DNA from: Pseudomonas marvdashtae | Lineage (GTDB): Bacteria > Pseudomonadota > Gammaproteobacteria > Pseudomonadales > Pseudomonadaceae | DNA: 64,000 nucleotides | Assembly: GCF_014268655.2 (NCBI RefSeq) | Contig: NZ_JABWQX020000007.1 | Span: 28,349-92,348 of the forward strand | Reading direction: 5' to 3' | In this document: piece by piece, positions 56,887-64,000 of the stretch | Position numbering within the stretch: position 1 is the stretch's first letter | Layout: every line of letters begins with the position of its first letter | The notes under the pieces: model-generated | The model's input: the letters and a program-made list of their open reading frames with translations, nothing else | What the model was told of the DNA's origin: nothing | Databases searched by the model: none | Program-made: the position numbers and the translations under genes

Positions 56887-57320
56887 AGGGGCTGCTGCAG
56901 CGGGTTCGCGGTGCCCGGGTCGAAGTCGCTGGCGAGATCGTCGGGGCCGTGGACCACGGCTTGCTGGTACTGGTCGCCGTCGAGCCGGGAGATACCCGCG
57001 CCAGCGCCGACAAACTCCTGCACAAGCTGCTTAACTACCGGGTGTTCAGCGACGCCGAGGGCAAGATGAACCTGTCCCTGGCGGATGTCGGGGGTGGATT
57101 GCTGCTGGTGTCGCAATTCACCTTGGCGGCGGACACCAAAAGCGGCCTTCGTCCGAGTTTTTCGACCGCCGCGCCGCCTGCGCTCGGTGAAGAACTCTTC
57201 GACTATCTACTGAGCCAGGCGAAACAGGTGCATGGCACCGTGGCATCAGGTAGATTCGGCGCCGACATGCAAGTGCATCTGGTCAATGATGGCCCGGTAA
57301 CCTTTCTGTTACAGGTCTGA
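56883..57320 (+). CDS. dtd: D-aminoacyl-tRNA deacylase
   Basis: 145 residues. Removes D-amino acids (and glycine) from tRNA. Motifs [17 protein letters not shown] and the C-terminal [11 protein letters not shown] (the GP cis-dipeptide that excludes L-residues) are intact. Coupled to pip by a 4-bp overlap. Confidence 0.96.
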   Translation: MKGLLQRVRGARVEVAGEIVGAVDHGLLVLVAVEPGDTRASADKLLHKLLNYRVFSDAEGKMNLSLADVGGGLLLVSQFTLAADTKSGLRPSFSTAAPPALGEELFDYLLSQAKQVHGTVASGRFGADMQVHLVNDGPVTFLLQV

Positions 57321-57437
57321 AAGCGTTTGAAACATCTTTTCGGTCCGGTTTCGAGTCAAAACACGGAGTTTTCTCGATAAATACTTTGCTAGCCCTGATG
57401 CGTTGTCACGCGGCCTACTAGATAATCGCGCGCTACG

Positions 57438-57460
57438 GGGGACCAGCGTTCGCTGGTCCA
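57438..57460. promoter_or_regulatory. Hairpin in the long opgG leader
   Basis: GGACCAGC and GCTGGTCC pair around GTTC. It is the only clear structure in the 320-bp gap 57321-57640; no T-run follows and no clear promoter was found. Confidence 0.4.
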
Positions 57461-57640
57461 TTTGACTTAGGTAGAGACTTGTCCTGAACCGTTTGGGGAA
57501 TCATTTTGTCCCATCGGAGTCGGAACAATGCTCGCCAACTTGGCAAGAGTGGTCCGCAGGAACGGTTTTTCAGCGCCGTTACCGTGCAGATACTTTATCT
57601 GGCCGTTGGTTTTTTGATCTGTTTTCGGCGAGGGTTGCTC

Positions 57641-59413
57641 GTGATTGTTAGTCCCTGTAATGCACCAAAAATGACTGCCAAACGGTTTAGAAACGCTCTG
57701 GTAGCGGGCTCCGCCCTGTTGTGCCTGTTTGGCGCGGGCCAACTGTGGGCATTCAGCCTGGATGATGTATCGGCGAAGGCACAAGAACTGGCCGGGCAGA
57801 AATTCGAAGCCCCGCGCAGCAATCTGCCGAACGAATTCCGCGAAATGAAATTCGCCGATTATCAGAAAATCCGTTTCCGCACCGAAAAAGCTGAATGGGC
57901 CGACCAGAAGACCCCGTTCCGGTTGTCCTTCTATCACCAAGGCATGCATTTCGATACGCCGGTGAAGATCAACGAAATCACTGCGACCACTGTCGACGAG
58001 ATCAAGTACGACCCGACACGTTTCGATTTCGGCGACGTCAAATTCGATCCCAAGGCTACCGAACAGCTGGGCTACGCCGGTTTCCGCGTGTTGTACCCGA
58101 TCAACAAGGCCGACAAGCAAGACGAAATCATGACCATGCTGGGCGCGAGCTATTTCCGCGTTATCGGCAAGGGTCAGGTCTATGGCTTGTCCGCTCGTGG
58201 CATGGCCATCGACACCGCATTGCCATCCGGTGAAGAGTTCCCGCGCTTTCGCGAGTTCTGGATCCAGCGTCCAAAACCGACCGACAAGCACCTGGTAATC
58301 TTCGCCCTGCTGGATTCGCCACGGGCCACCGGCGCCTATCGCCTGACCGTTCGTCCGGGCACCGATACCGTTGTCGATGTGAAATCCCGCGTGTTCCTGC
58401 GTGATCGTGTCAACAAGCTGGGCATCGCCCCGTTGACCAGCATGTTCCTGTTCGGCGCCAACCAGCCGTCCAAGGTGCTGAACTACCGTCGTGAACTCCA
58501 CGATTCCAGCGGCCTGTCCATCCATGCCGGCAACGGCGAGTGGATCTGGCGTCCGCTGAACAACCCGAAACACCTGGCCGTGAGCAACTTCTCGGTAGAA
58601 AACCCGCGTGGTTTCGGCTTGCTGCAGCGCGGCCGCGATTTCAGCCACTACGAAGATCTCGACGACCGCTACGAAAAACGCCCAAGTGCCTGGATCGAGC
58701 CGAAAGGCGATTGGGGCAAGGGCACCGTCAACCTGGTTGAGATCCCGACCGCCGACGAGACCAACGACAACATCGTTGCTTTCTGGAGCCCGGAAAAACT
58801 GCCTGAGCCAGGCCAGCCGCTGGACTTTGCCTATCGCCTGCACTGGACACTCGACGAAGCCAGCCTGCACTCGCCGGACAGTGCCTGGGTCAAACAGACC
58901 CTGCGTTCCACCGGTGACGTCAAGCAGTCCAATCTGATCCGTCAGCCGGACGGCAGCGTGGCCTACCTGGTGGATTTCGAAGGTCCGTCCCTGCAAGCCC
59001 TGCCTGAAGACGCCGATGTGCGTAGCCAGGTGAGCATTGGCGACAACGGCGAGATCGTCGAGAACAGCGTGCGCTACAACCCTGAAACCAAGGGCTGGCG
59101 CTTGACGCTGCGCTTGAAGATCAAGGATCCGAGCAAGGCGACCGAGATGCGTGCCGCGTTGGTCCGCCCTCTGGTTCCTGTCGAGCTGCCTGCCACCTCG
59201 CATTCGGTGACGACCCTGGCCAAGGCCGACAAGGTCGCCAAGCAGCAGAGCGAAAAAGAGAAAGCCAACGAGCAAGCCGGCGAGCAGAAAGAAACCAAGG
59301 CCGTCAAGGCGTCCACCGCCGCTGCCGAGCCGACCACAACCCCGCAGGAACCGGAACAGACTGAGCAAGTCCTGACCGAGACCTGGAGCTACCAGTTGCC
59401 TGCCGATGAGTAA
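57641..59413 (+). CDS. opgG: Periplasmic glucan biosynthesis protein OpgG/MdoG
   Basis: 590 residues from a GTG at 57641 ([23 protein letters not shown]), after GGCGAGGG; an ATG at 57671 is an alternative. Signal peptide to about residue 31 ([11 protein letters not shown]). The mature OpgG domain starts [26 protein letters not shown] and includes [13 protein letters not shown]. The C-terminal 70 residues are Lys/Glu/Ala-rich and disordered. It helps make the branched beta-glucan of the periplasm under low osmolarity. It overlaps opgH by 8 bp. Confidence 0.94.
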   Translation: MIVSPCNAPKMTAKRFRNALVAGSALLCLFGAGQLWAFSLDDVSAKAQELAGQKFEAPRSNLPNEFREMKFADYQKIRFRTEKAEWADQKTPFRLSFYHQGMHFDTPVKINEITATTVDEIKYDPTRFDFGDVKFDPKATEQLGYAGFRVLYPINKADKQDEIMTMLGASYFRVIGKGQVYGLSARGMAIDTALPSGEEFPRFREFWIQRPKPTDKHLVIFALLDSPRATGAYRLTVRPGTDTVVDVKSRVFLRDRVNKLGIAPLTSMFLFGANQPSKVLNYRRELHDSSGLSIHAGNGEWIWRPLNNPKHLAVSNFSVENPRGFGLLQRGRDFSHYEDLDDRYEKRPSAWIEPKGDWGKGTVNLVEIPTADETNDNIVAFWSPEKLPEPGQPLDFAYRLHWTLDEASLHSPDSAWVKQTLRSTGDVKQSNLIRQPDGSVAYLVDFEGPSLQALPEDADVRSQVSIGDNGEIVENSVRYNPETKGWRLTLRLKIKDPSKATEMRAALVRPLVPVELPATSHSVTTLAKADKVAKQQSEKEKANEQAGEQKETKAVKASTAAAEPTTTPQEPEQTEQVLTETWSYQLPADE

Positions 59414-61976
59414 TACTTCCGTACAACCAGAATCTCTTCGCGAGTATCTGGCCCATTTGCCGATGACCGATGAGCAGCGCGCCGAGCTGGCGGGCTGCAA
59501 GTCTTTCAGCGAATTGCACGAACGCCTGGCTTCTTCGACATTCGATGCACCCAACGAGGCGGCGCAAGCCTCGGTGGGCCGTCGCCTGACGTTGAGCACT
59601 GCCGAGGAACTCGAGGAAGCCGAAATGCTGGCCCTCGATTCCAGCGGCCGGGTGTGCTTGAAGGCGACTCCGCCAATTCGTCGGACCAAGGTCGTGCCGG
59701 AGCCGTGGCGCACCAATATCCTGGTGCGCGCCTGGCGCCGCCTGACTGGCCGCACCAACCCGCCGAAACCGCCCAAGGACGAGCGCGTATTGCCGCACGC
59801 GCGTTGGCGGACCGTAGGCTCGATCCGCCGCTACATCCTGCTGATCCTGATGCTCGGCCAGACCATCGTTGCCGGCTGGTACATGAAAGGCATCATGCCG
59901 TACCAGGGCTGGTCGCTGGTGGACCTGGACGAAGTGCTGCACCAACCGCTGTTGCAGACGGCCACGCAAGTGCTGCCGTATGCGCTGCAAACCAGCATCC
60001 TGATTTTGTTCGGGATCTTGTTCTGCTGGGTATCGGCGGGTTTCTGGACCGCGTTGATGGGCTTCCTCGAACTGCTCACCGGGCACGACAAGTACCGTAT
60101 CTCCGGCGCCAGCGCCGGTAACGAGCCGATTCCCAAGGACGCCCGCACTGCGCTGGTAATGCCGATCTGTAACGAGGACGTGCCACGGGTATTCGCCGGC
60201 CTGCGCGCCACCTTCGAGTCCGTCGCGGCCACGGGTGACCTGGATCGCTTCGACTTCTTTGTACTCAGCGACAGCAACGAAACCGATATCTGTGTCGCCG
60301 AACAGCAGGCCTGGATGGACGTCTGCCGTGAAACCAGTGGCTTCGGCAAGATCTTCTACCGTCGTCGCCGTCGCCGCGTGAAGCGCAAGAGCGGCAACCT
60401 CGACGACTTCTGCCGTCGGTGGGGCAGCGACTACAAGTACATGGTCGTGCTCGACGCCGACAGCGTCATGAGCGGCGAATGCCTGACCAGCCTGGTACGG
60501 CTGATGGAAGCCACGCCGGACGCGGGCATCATCCAGACCGCGCCACGCGCCTCGGGCATGGATACGCTGTATGCGCGCATGCAGCAGTTCGCCACTCGGG
60601 TGTACGGTCCCTTGTTTACGGCCGGTTTGCACTTCTGGCAGTTGGGCGAATCGCACTATTGGGGCCATAACGCGATCATCCGCATGAAGCCGTTTATCGA
60701 TCACTGCGCCCTCGCGCCGTTGCCCGGTAAAGGTGCGTTCTCCGGAGCGATCCTGTCCCACGACTTCGTCGAAGCCGCGCTGATGCGCCGTGCCGGCTGG
60801 GGCGTGTGGATTGCCTATGACCTGCCGGGCAGCTACGAAGAGCTGCCGCCGAACCTGCTGGACGAACTCAAGCGTGACCGTCGCTGGTGCCACGGTAACC
60901 TGATGAACTTCCGGCTGTTCCTGGTCAAGGGCATGCACCCGGTGCACCGTGCGGTGTTCCTGACCGGCGTGATGTCCTACCTGTCGGCACCGCTGTGGTT
61001 CTTCTTCCTGGTGCTGTCCACCGCGCTGCTGGCTGTGAATACACTGATGGAACCGCAATACTTCCTGGAGCCGCGCCAGCTGTATCCGCTATGGCCGCAG
61101 TGGCATCCGGAAAAAGCCATCGCGCTGTTCTCCACCACGATCGTGTTGCTGTTCCTGCCCAAGCTCTTGAGCATCATCCTGATCTGGGCAAAAGGCGCGA
61201 AGGAGTTCGGCGGCAAGTTCAAGGTGACCCTGTCGATGCTGCTGGAGATGTTCTTCTCCATGCTGCTGGCGCCGGTGCGGATGATTTTCCACACTCGCTT
61301 CGTCCTTGCTGCTTTCCTGGGCTGGGCCGCGACCTGGAATTCGCCCAAGCGTGATGATGACTCCACGCCATGGAGCGAAGCGGTCAAGCGCCACGGTCCA
61401 CAAACCCTGTTGGGCTTCTTCTGGGCCTTGCTGGTGATCTGGCTGAACCCAAGCTTCCTGTGGTGGCTGGTGCCGATCGTGGGCTCCTTGATGCTGTCGA
61501 TCCCAGTCTCGGTGATTTCCAGCCGTGTGGGCCTGGGCTTGAAATCCCGTGATGAAAGCCTGTTCCTGATTCCTGAGGAATACGCACCGCCGCAGGAGTT
61601 GCTGTCGACTGACCAGTACACCCATGAAAACCGTTGGCATGCCCTGAACGACGGCTTCATCCGGGCAGTGGTCGACCCGCAACAAAACGCCCTGGCGTAT
61701 GCGCTGGCCACTTCGCGTCACGGCCAGGCCGAGCCGATCGAATGGCTGCGGGTCGAACGCGTTCGTCACGCCCTGAAGGTCGGCCCAGAGGGCCTCAACA
61801 ACGCCGAGCGACTGGCGCTGCTGAGTGATCCGGTGGCCTTGTCCCGTCTGCATGAGCAGGTCTGGAGCGAGGCGCATCCCGAGTGGTTGGCGGCGTGGCG
61901 TGAATCGGTGAAAGCCGATCCCCATGCACCGTTGCTGCCGCTACAGCCGGTGAGCGTACAGCCTCAACTGGCTTGA
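59406..61976 (+). CDS. opgH: Glucan glucosyltransferase OpgH/MdoH
   Basis: 856 residues, inner-membrane family 2 glycosyltransferase. Two N-terminal helices (about 140-220), a cytoplasmic catalytic domain with the metal-binding VVLDADSVM and the acceptor motif RDRRWCHGN, then several C-terminal helices. It polymerises beta-1,2 linked glucose from UDP-glucose and exports it for OpgG to branch. Confidence 0.96.
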   Translation: MSNTSVQPESLREYLAHLPMTDEQRAELAGCKSFSELHERLASSTFDAPNEAAQASVGRRLTLSTAEELEEAEMLALDSSGRVCLKATPPIRRTKVVPEPWRTNILVRAWRRLTGRTNPPKPPKDERVLPHARWRTVGSIRRYILLILMLGQTIVAGWYMKGIMPYQGWSLVDLDEVLHQPLLQTATQVLPYALQTSILILFGILFCWVSAGFWTALMGFLELLTGHDKYRISGASAGNEPIPKDARTALVMPICNEDVPRVFAGLRATFESVAATGDLDRFDFFVLSDSNETDICVAEQQAWMDVCRETSGFGKIFYRRRRRRVKRKSGNLDDFCRRWGSDYKYMVVLDADSVMSGECLTSLVRLMEATPDAGIIQTAPRASGMDTLYARMQQFATRVYGPLFTAGLHFWQLGESHYWGHNAIIRMKPFIDHCALAPLPGKGAFSGAILSHDFVEAALMRRAGWGVWIAYDLPGSYEELPPNLLDELKRDRRWCHGNLMNFRLFLVKGMHPVHRAVFLTGVMSYLSAPLWFFFLVLSTALLAVNTLMEPQYFLEPRQLYPLWPQWHPEKAIALFSTTIVLLFLPKLLSIILIWAKGAKEFGGKFKVTLSMLLEMFFSMLLAPVRMIFHTRFVLAAFLGWAATWNSPKRDDDSTPWSEAVKRHGPQTLLGFFWALLVIWLNPSFLWWLVPIVGSLMLSIPVSVISSRVGLGLKSRDESLFLIPEEYAPPQELLSTDQYTHENRWHALNDGFIRAVVDPQQNALAYALATSRHGQAEPIEWLRVERVRHALKVGPEGLNNAERLALLSDPVALSRLHEQVWSEAHPEWLAAWRESVKADPHAPLLPLQPVSVQPQLA

Positions 61977-61989
61977 TGGCGTGATACGC

Positions 61990-62026
61990 AAAAAGCCCCG
62001 CTTCTGGAAGGAAGCGGGGCTTTTTG
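61990..62026 (+). terminator. Terminator after opgH
   Basis: AAAAAGCCCCGCTTC and GAAGCGGGGCTTTTT arms around TGGAAG; ends opgGH. Confidence 0.93.
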
Positions 62027-62067
62027 TTGGGCGTTATATGAGTTCTTGATCACCGCCCGTGGCAAGG

Positions 62068-62409
62068 TCAGGGTTGTGGATTGACGTTGTCCAGTGCTCG
62101 GTTTGCCAGCATGCCACTCAGCTCGATCAGTTGCTGAATACCAAGGGCAATATGGCGCCGCGAGCCTTTCAGGTCGAACGCAAGGTCGCTGATCATGGCG
62201 TCGGCTGAGGCCAGGTTTTCGCTGAGGTTGGCCAGCAGGCTTTCGTTGTCGATGCCATCGGCGACGGTGAAAAGCTGGCCTGGCGACGGTTTCTTCTCGG
62301 ATTTGGCCTGTTTGGGGTTCAGGTAGTAATCGAGCGCGCGATCAGAAGCTTCCTGGAGTTTCTTGGGGTCGGTTTCTGTTTCTGGCGGGTTGGGTGTGAC
62401 CTTGTGCAT
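62068..62409 (-). CDS. DUF6124 family protein, copy 1
   Basis: 113 residues, start at 62409 behind AGGAG with 8-nt spacing. Soluble, no signal peptide: a basic/Pro N-terminus (MHKVTPNPPETETDPKKLQEASDRALDYYLNPKQ), then a helical part (SLLANLSENLASADAMISDLAFDLKGSRRHIALGIQQLIELSGMLANRALDNV). About 88% identical to copy 2 at 63215. The family is common in fluorescent pseudomonads and its function is not known to me. Its ribosome-binding site is complementary to an upstream hairpin loop. Confidence 0.88.
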   Translation of the reverse strand: MHKVTPNPPETETDPKKLQEASDRALDYYLNPKQAKSEKKPSPGQLFTVADGIDNESLLANLSENLASADAMISDLAFDLKGSRRHIALGIQQLIELSGMLANRALDNVNPQP

Positions 62410-62643
62410 GGTTGACGCTCCTAGGGTAGTGGAGCCGCCAGATATCGCTGCTAAACGAAAATGGGTGGCGACTGTGCGCGGGTTAGCAGACCGGGACCCT
62501 AGAACCCGGCAGACCCGAAGGTCTCCCACGCACAACCGCCATGACATAGATGCGCAGGCGCTGAAGCCTGCTCACGCATGTGGAGAGCGTACGTCTAGGA
62601 TTGTCCAGGCTGCTAAACCCGATCGCTGAACTGACAGCGACCC
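62410..62643 (-). promoter_or_regulatory. Structured leader RNA of DUF6124 copy 1
   Basis: Read on the minus strand, 5' to 3': hairpin CGCTG/CAGCG (62639-62624); GGGTTTAGCAG (62620-62610); a UUCG tetraloop hairpin AGACC/GGTCT (62524-62511); a 5-bp stem CCGGG/CCCGG (62509-62491) with 9-nt loop TTCTAGGGT; CTGCTAACCC (62489-62480); GTCGCCA (62472-62466); GTTTAGCAGC (62456-62447); TGGCGGC (62440-62434); then ACCCTAGGA (62427-62419) overlapping the Shine-Dalgarno. The 9-nt loop pairs completely with ACCCTAGGA (one G-U). CTGCTAAC can pair with either TTTAGCAG copy, and GTCGCCA with TGGCGGC. Helices follow each other with single-nucleotide gaps, as in compact folded RNAs. Confidence 0.7.
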
Positions 62644-63057
62644 GCAAACGTTAGAGCCCAGGGCCAAGGCGCACAAGCCGGCGGATTCTGGCGTAGTTGT
62701 AGGCAATGGCGCAAGACGTCGTAGCCTTGGGATGACGGATTGTGGGAGGTAGGTGTTTTTGTATGTATATCCGTTATTTAGGTAACGGCTGCTTACGGTT
62801 TCGCTCTTACAGCGACTCACTTTTATGAAGCGTAAAAGTAAGCAAAACGCTTTTGCCCCACCACTCGGTGCCTCGCCTAGGCTCGGCATGCCCGAACGAA
62901 GGCATTGCTCCGTGGGCCCGCCGCGAAGGACCATCCATGGTCCAGCGCGGCTACCTCGGCATCCATGCCGAGGTGCCCACTCCACAATGCCTGCGTTCGG
63001 CCAGCGTGGTTAACGGGGCGCCCGAGATCAAAGTCCACCGCGAGGCGGCCTTATAGC
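62640..63057. repeat. Repetitive intergenic element, copy 1
   Basis: No convincing gene. Contains a 6-bp hairpin CCGTTA/TAACGG (62771-62788), a hairpin TCGCT-CTTAC-AGCGA (62801-62815), GCAAAACGCTTTTGC (62841-62855) and GCTCGGCATGCC onwards. The part up to 62888 recurs at 63752-64000. I remember very similar sequence as a frequent intergenic repeat in fluorescent pseudomonads (unverified). Confidence 0.65.
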
Positions 63058-63156
63058 CGACCTGGTTTGGGTGGGACTGCATTTCTCCTGTGGGAACGGG
63101 TTTGTTCGCTAACAGCTTACACATTCGACATTTTACGTTGGCGGCCGCATTAACCC

Positions 63157-63204
63157 GTGGCGAGGGAGCTTGCTCCCGCTGGGCTGCGCAGCCGCCCCCG
63201 ATTT
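63157..63204. repeat. Single REP unit
   Basis: GTGGCGAGGGAGCTTGCTCC core followed by GCTGGGCTGCGCAGCC; unpaired, between the two DUF6124 units. Confidence 0.7.
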
Positions 63205-63214
63205 TGTGGTGCGG

Positions 63215-63556
63215 TCAATGTTGCGGATTGACGCTATCCAACATCCGGTTTGCCAATAACCTACTCAGTTCGATCAGTTGCTGAATGCCGAAGGCAACAT
63301 GGCGCCGCGAGCCTTTCAGGTCGAACGCAAGGTCGTTGATCATGGCGTCGGCTGAGGCCAGGGTTTCGCTGAGGTTGGCCAGCAGGCTTTCGGTGTCGAT
63401 GCCGTCTACGATGGTGAAGAGCTGGCCTGGCGACGGTTTATTCTCGGATTTGGCCTGTTTGGGGTTCAGGTAGTAATCGAGCGCGCGATCAGAAGCTTCC
63501 TGGAGTTTCTTGGGGTCGGTTTCTGGTTCTGGCGGGTTAGGTGTGACCTTGTGCAT
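63215..63556 (-). CDS. DUF6124 family protein, copy 2
   Basis: 113 residues, start at 63556 behind AAGGAG. Differs from copy 1 at 13-15 positions, mostly conservative (for example ENLASADAMISD to ETLASADAMIND), with the same length and no frame damage, so both copies look functional. Its promoter lies in or beyond the repeat to its right. Function unknown. Confidence 0.88.
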   Translation of the reverse strand: MHKVTPNPPEPETDPKKLQEASDRALDYYLNPKQAKSENKPSPGQLFTIVDGIDTESLLANLSETLASADAMINDLAFDLKGSRRHVAFGIQQLIELSRLLANRMLDSVNPQH

Positions 63557-63755
63557 GGTTGACGCTCCTTGATTGATGGAGCCGCCAGACATCGCTGCTA
63601 AACGAGAAGGGTGGCGGCAGTACGCGGGTTAGCAGACCAGGAATCAAGGGACCCGGCGCACCGAAGTGCCCCACGCACAGCCGCCATAAAGCGGAGCTGC
63701 GTGCCTTGATAGTATGCCGAGCTGCTAAACCCGATCGCTGAACTGACAGCGACCC
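63557..63755 (-). promoter_or_regulatory. Structured leader RNA of DUF6124 copy 2
   Basis: Same architecture as copy 1 with different bases: UUCG hairpin GCAC/GTGC (63669-63658); stem CCGGG/CCTGG (63656-63637) with loop TCCCTTGATT; CTGCTAACCC (63635-63626); GCCGCCA (63618-63612); GTTTAGCAGC (63603-63594); TGGCGGC (63587-63581); RBS segment AATCAAGGA (63574-63566). Loop CCTTGATT is the exact complement of AATCAAGG. The upstream GGGTTTAGCAGC is at 63732-63721 and hairpin CGCTG/CAGCG follows upstream. The segment between 63670 and 63720 is about 35 bp shorter than in copy 1. Confidence 0.7.
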
Positions 63756-64000
63756 GCAAACGTTAGAGCCCAGGGCCAAGGCGCACAAGCCGGCGGATTC
63801 TGGCGTAGTTGTAGGCAATGGCGCAAGACTCCGTAGCCTTGGGATGACGGATTATGGGACGCAGGTATTTTTGTATGTATATCCGTTATTTAGGTAACGG
63901 CTGCTTATGGTTCCGTCCTTACGACGGCTCACTTTTGAGAAGCGCAAAAGTAAGCAAAACGCTTTTGCCCCACCACTCGGTGCCTCGCTAAGGCTCGGCA

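Larger units (their letters stand above)
62068..62888. repeat. Tandem direct repeat unit 1 (gene + leader + repeat)
   Basis: About 820 bp that recurs in the same orientation from 63215 to the window end. It includes the DUF6124 gene, the leader and the first part of the intergenic element. Only a variable segment of the leader (about 62525-62608) differs strongly and in length. Confidence 0.85.
63215..64000. repeat. Tandem direct repeat unit 2 (runs off window)
   Basis: Matches 62068-62888 in order and orientation. 63733-64000 is a second copy of the intergenic element, identical to copy 1 over its first ~97 bases; its hairpin is CCGTC-CTTAC-GACGG (63913-63927) where copy 1 has TCGCT-CTTAC-AGCGA. 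Confidence 0.85.

Noticed and set aside
57506..57640. Upstream start of opgG at 57506
   Set aside because: It would place 45 non-conserved residues before the known N-terminus and has no RBS; the GTG at 57641 has GGCGAGGG upstream.
62572..62985. 137-codon open frame on the minus strand in the repeat region
   Set aside because: Low-complexity translation of a repetitive element, no RBS, frame not kept beyond the shared segment in copy 2.

Overview
This window is a contiguous piece of a Pseudomonas chromosome, most likely of the P. fluorescens group. The gene order (hisB-hisH-hisA-hisF, yibN-grxC-secB, ntrBC-glnA-thiI-typA, the hut cluster, opgGH), the GC-rich codon use and the many REP-type palindromes around an 'agggagcttgctccc' core all point there. 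I see no tRNA, rRNA, CRISPR array, prophage, transposase or classical defence island. The content is core metabolism, with interesting regulatory RNA and paralogue features inside it.

Layout. 1-3650: an AsmA-family gene (cut by the window edge), a PanZ/PanM-like acetyltransferase and an OFA-type transporter. 3.9-7.0 kb: histidine biosynthesis genes hisB, hisH, a DUF2164 gene, hisA and hisF. 7.0-13 kb: a periplasmic solute-binding protein, then a minus-strand envelope cluster (divergent polysaccharide deacetylase, CtpA protease, EnvC) behind gpmI. 13-15.2 kb: yibN-grxC-secB, trmL and a small membrane protein. 15.2-22 kb: a nitrogen-control block with an NrsZ-like triple-hairpin sRNA, ntrC, ntrB, two DUF4124 proteins, a secreted chorismate mutase and glnA. 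Sigma-54 and NtrC sites can be read at the sRNA and at glnA. 22-28.8 kb: thiI, typA, a Cys-cluster protein and glgP. 28.9-38.9 kb: a giant DUF2339 membrane protein coupled to a DUF3999 protein, fbp, a DUF924 protein, a PctA-like chemoreceptor and two small lipoproteins.

38.9-53.5 kb is a complete histidine-utilisation cluster. hutF faces hutC-hutD across a HutC-type operator. hutU, an NCS1 permease, hutXWV, two hutH paralogues, hutI and hutG lie behind a sigma-54 promoter and a second operator. Histidine enters by the ABC system, is deaminated by HutH2, and passes through HutU, HutI, HutF and HutG to glutamate, which links the region to the ntrBC/glnA block. The first hutH paralogue lacks the Ala-Ser-Gly triad that makes the MIO cofactor.

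53.5-62 kb: a REP-flanked choline/betaine-type binding protein, an esterase, pip, dtd and the osmoregulated glucan genes opgG-opgH. 62-64 kb: two tandem copies of a DUF6124 gene, each behind a long structured leader and a repetitive intergenic element. In both leaders a hairpin loop is complementary to the gene's own Shine-Dalgarno region. The two copies differ in sequence but keep the pairing through compensatory changes. This is the strongest candidate here for an undescribed cis-regulatory RNA.
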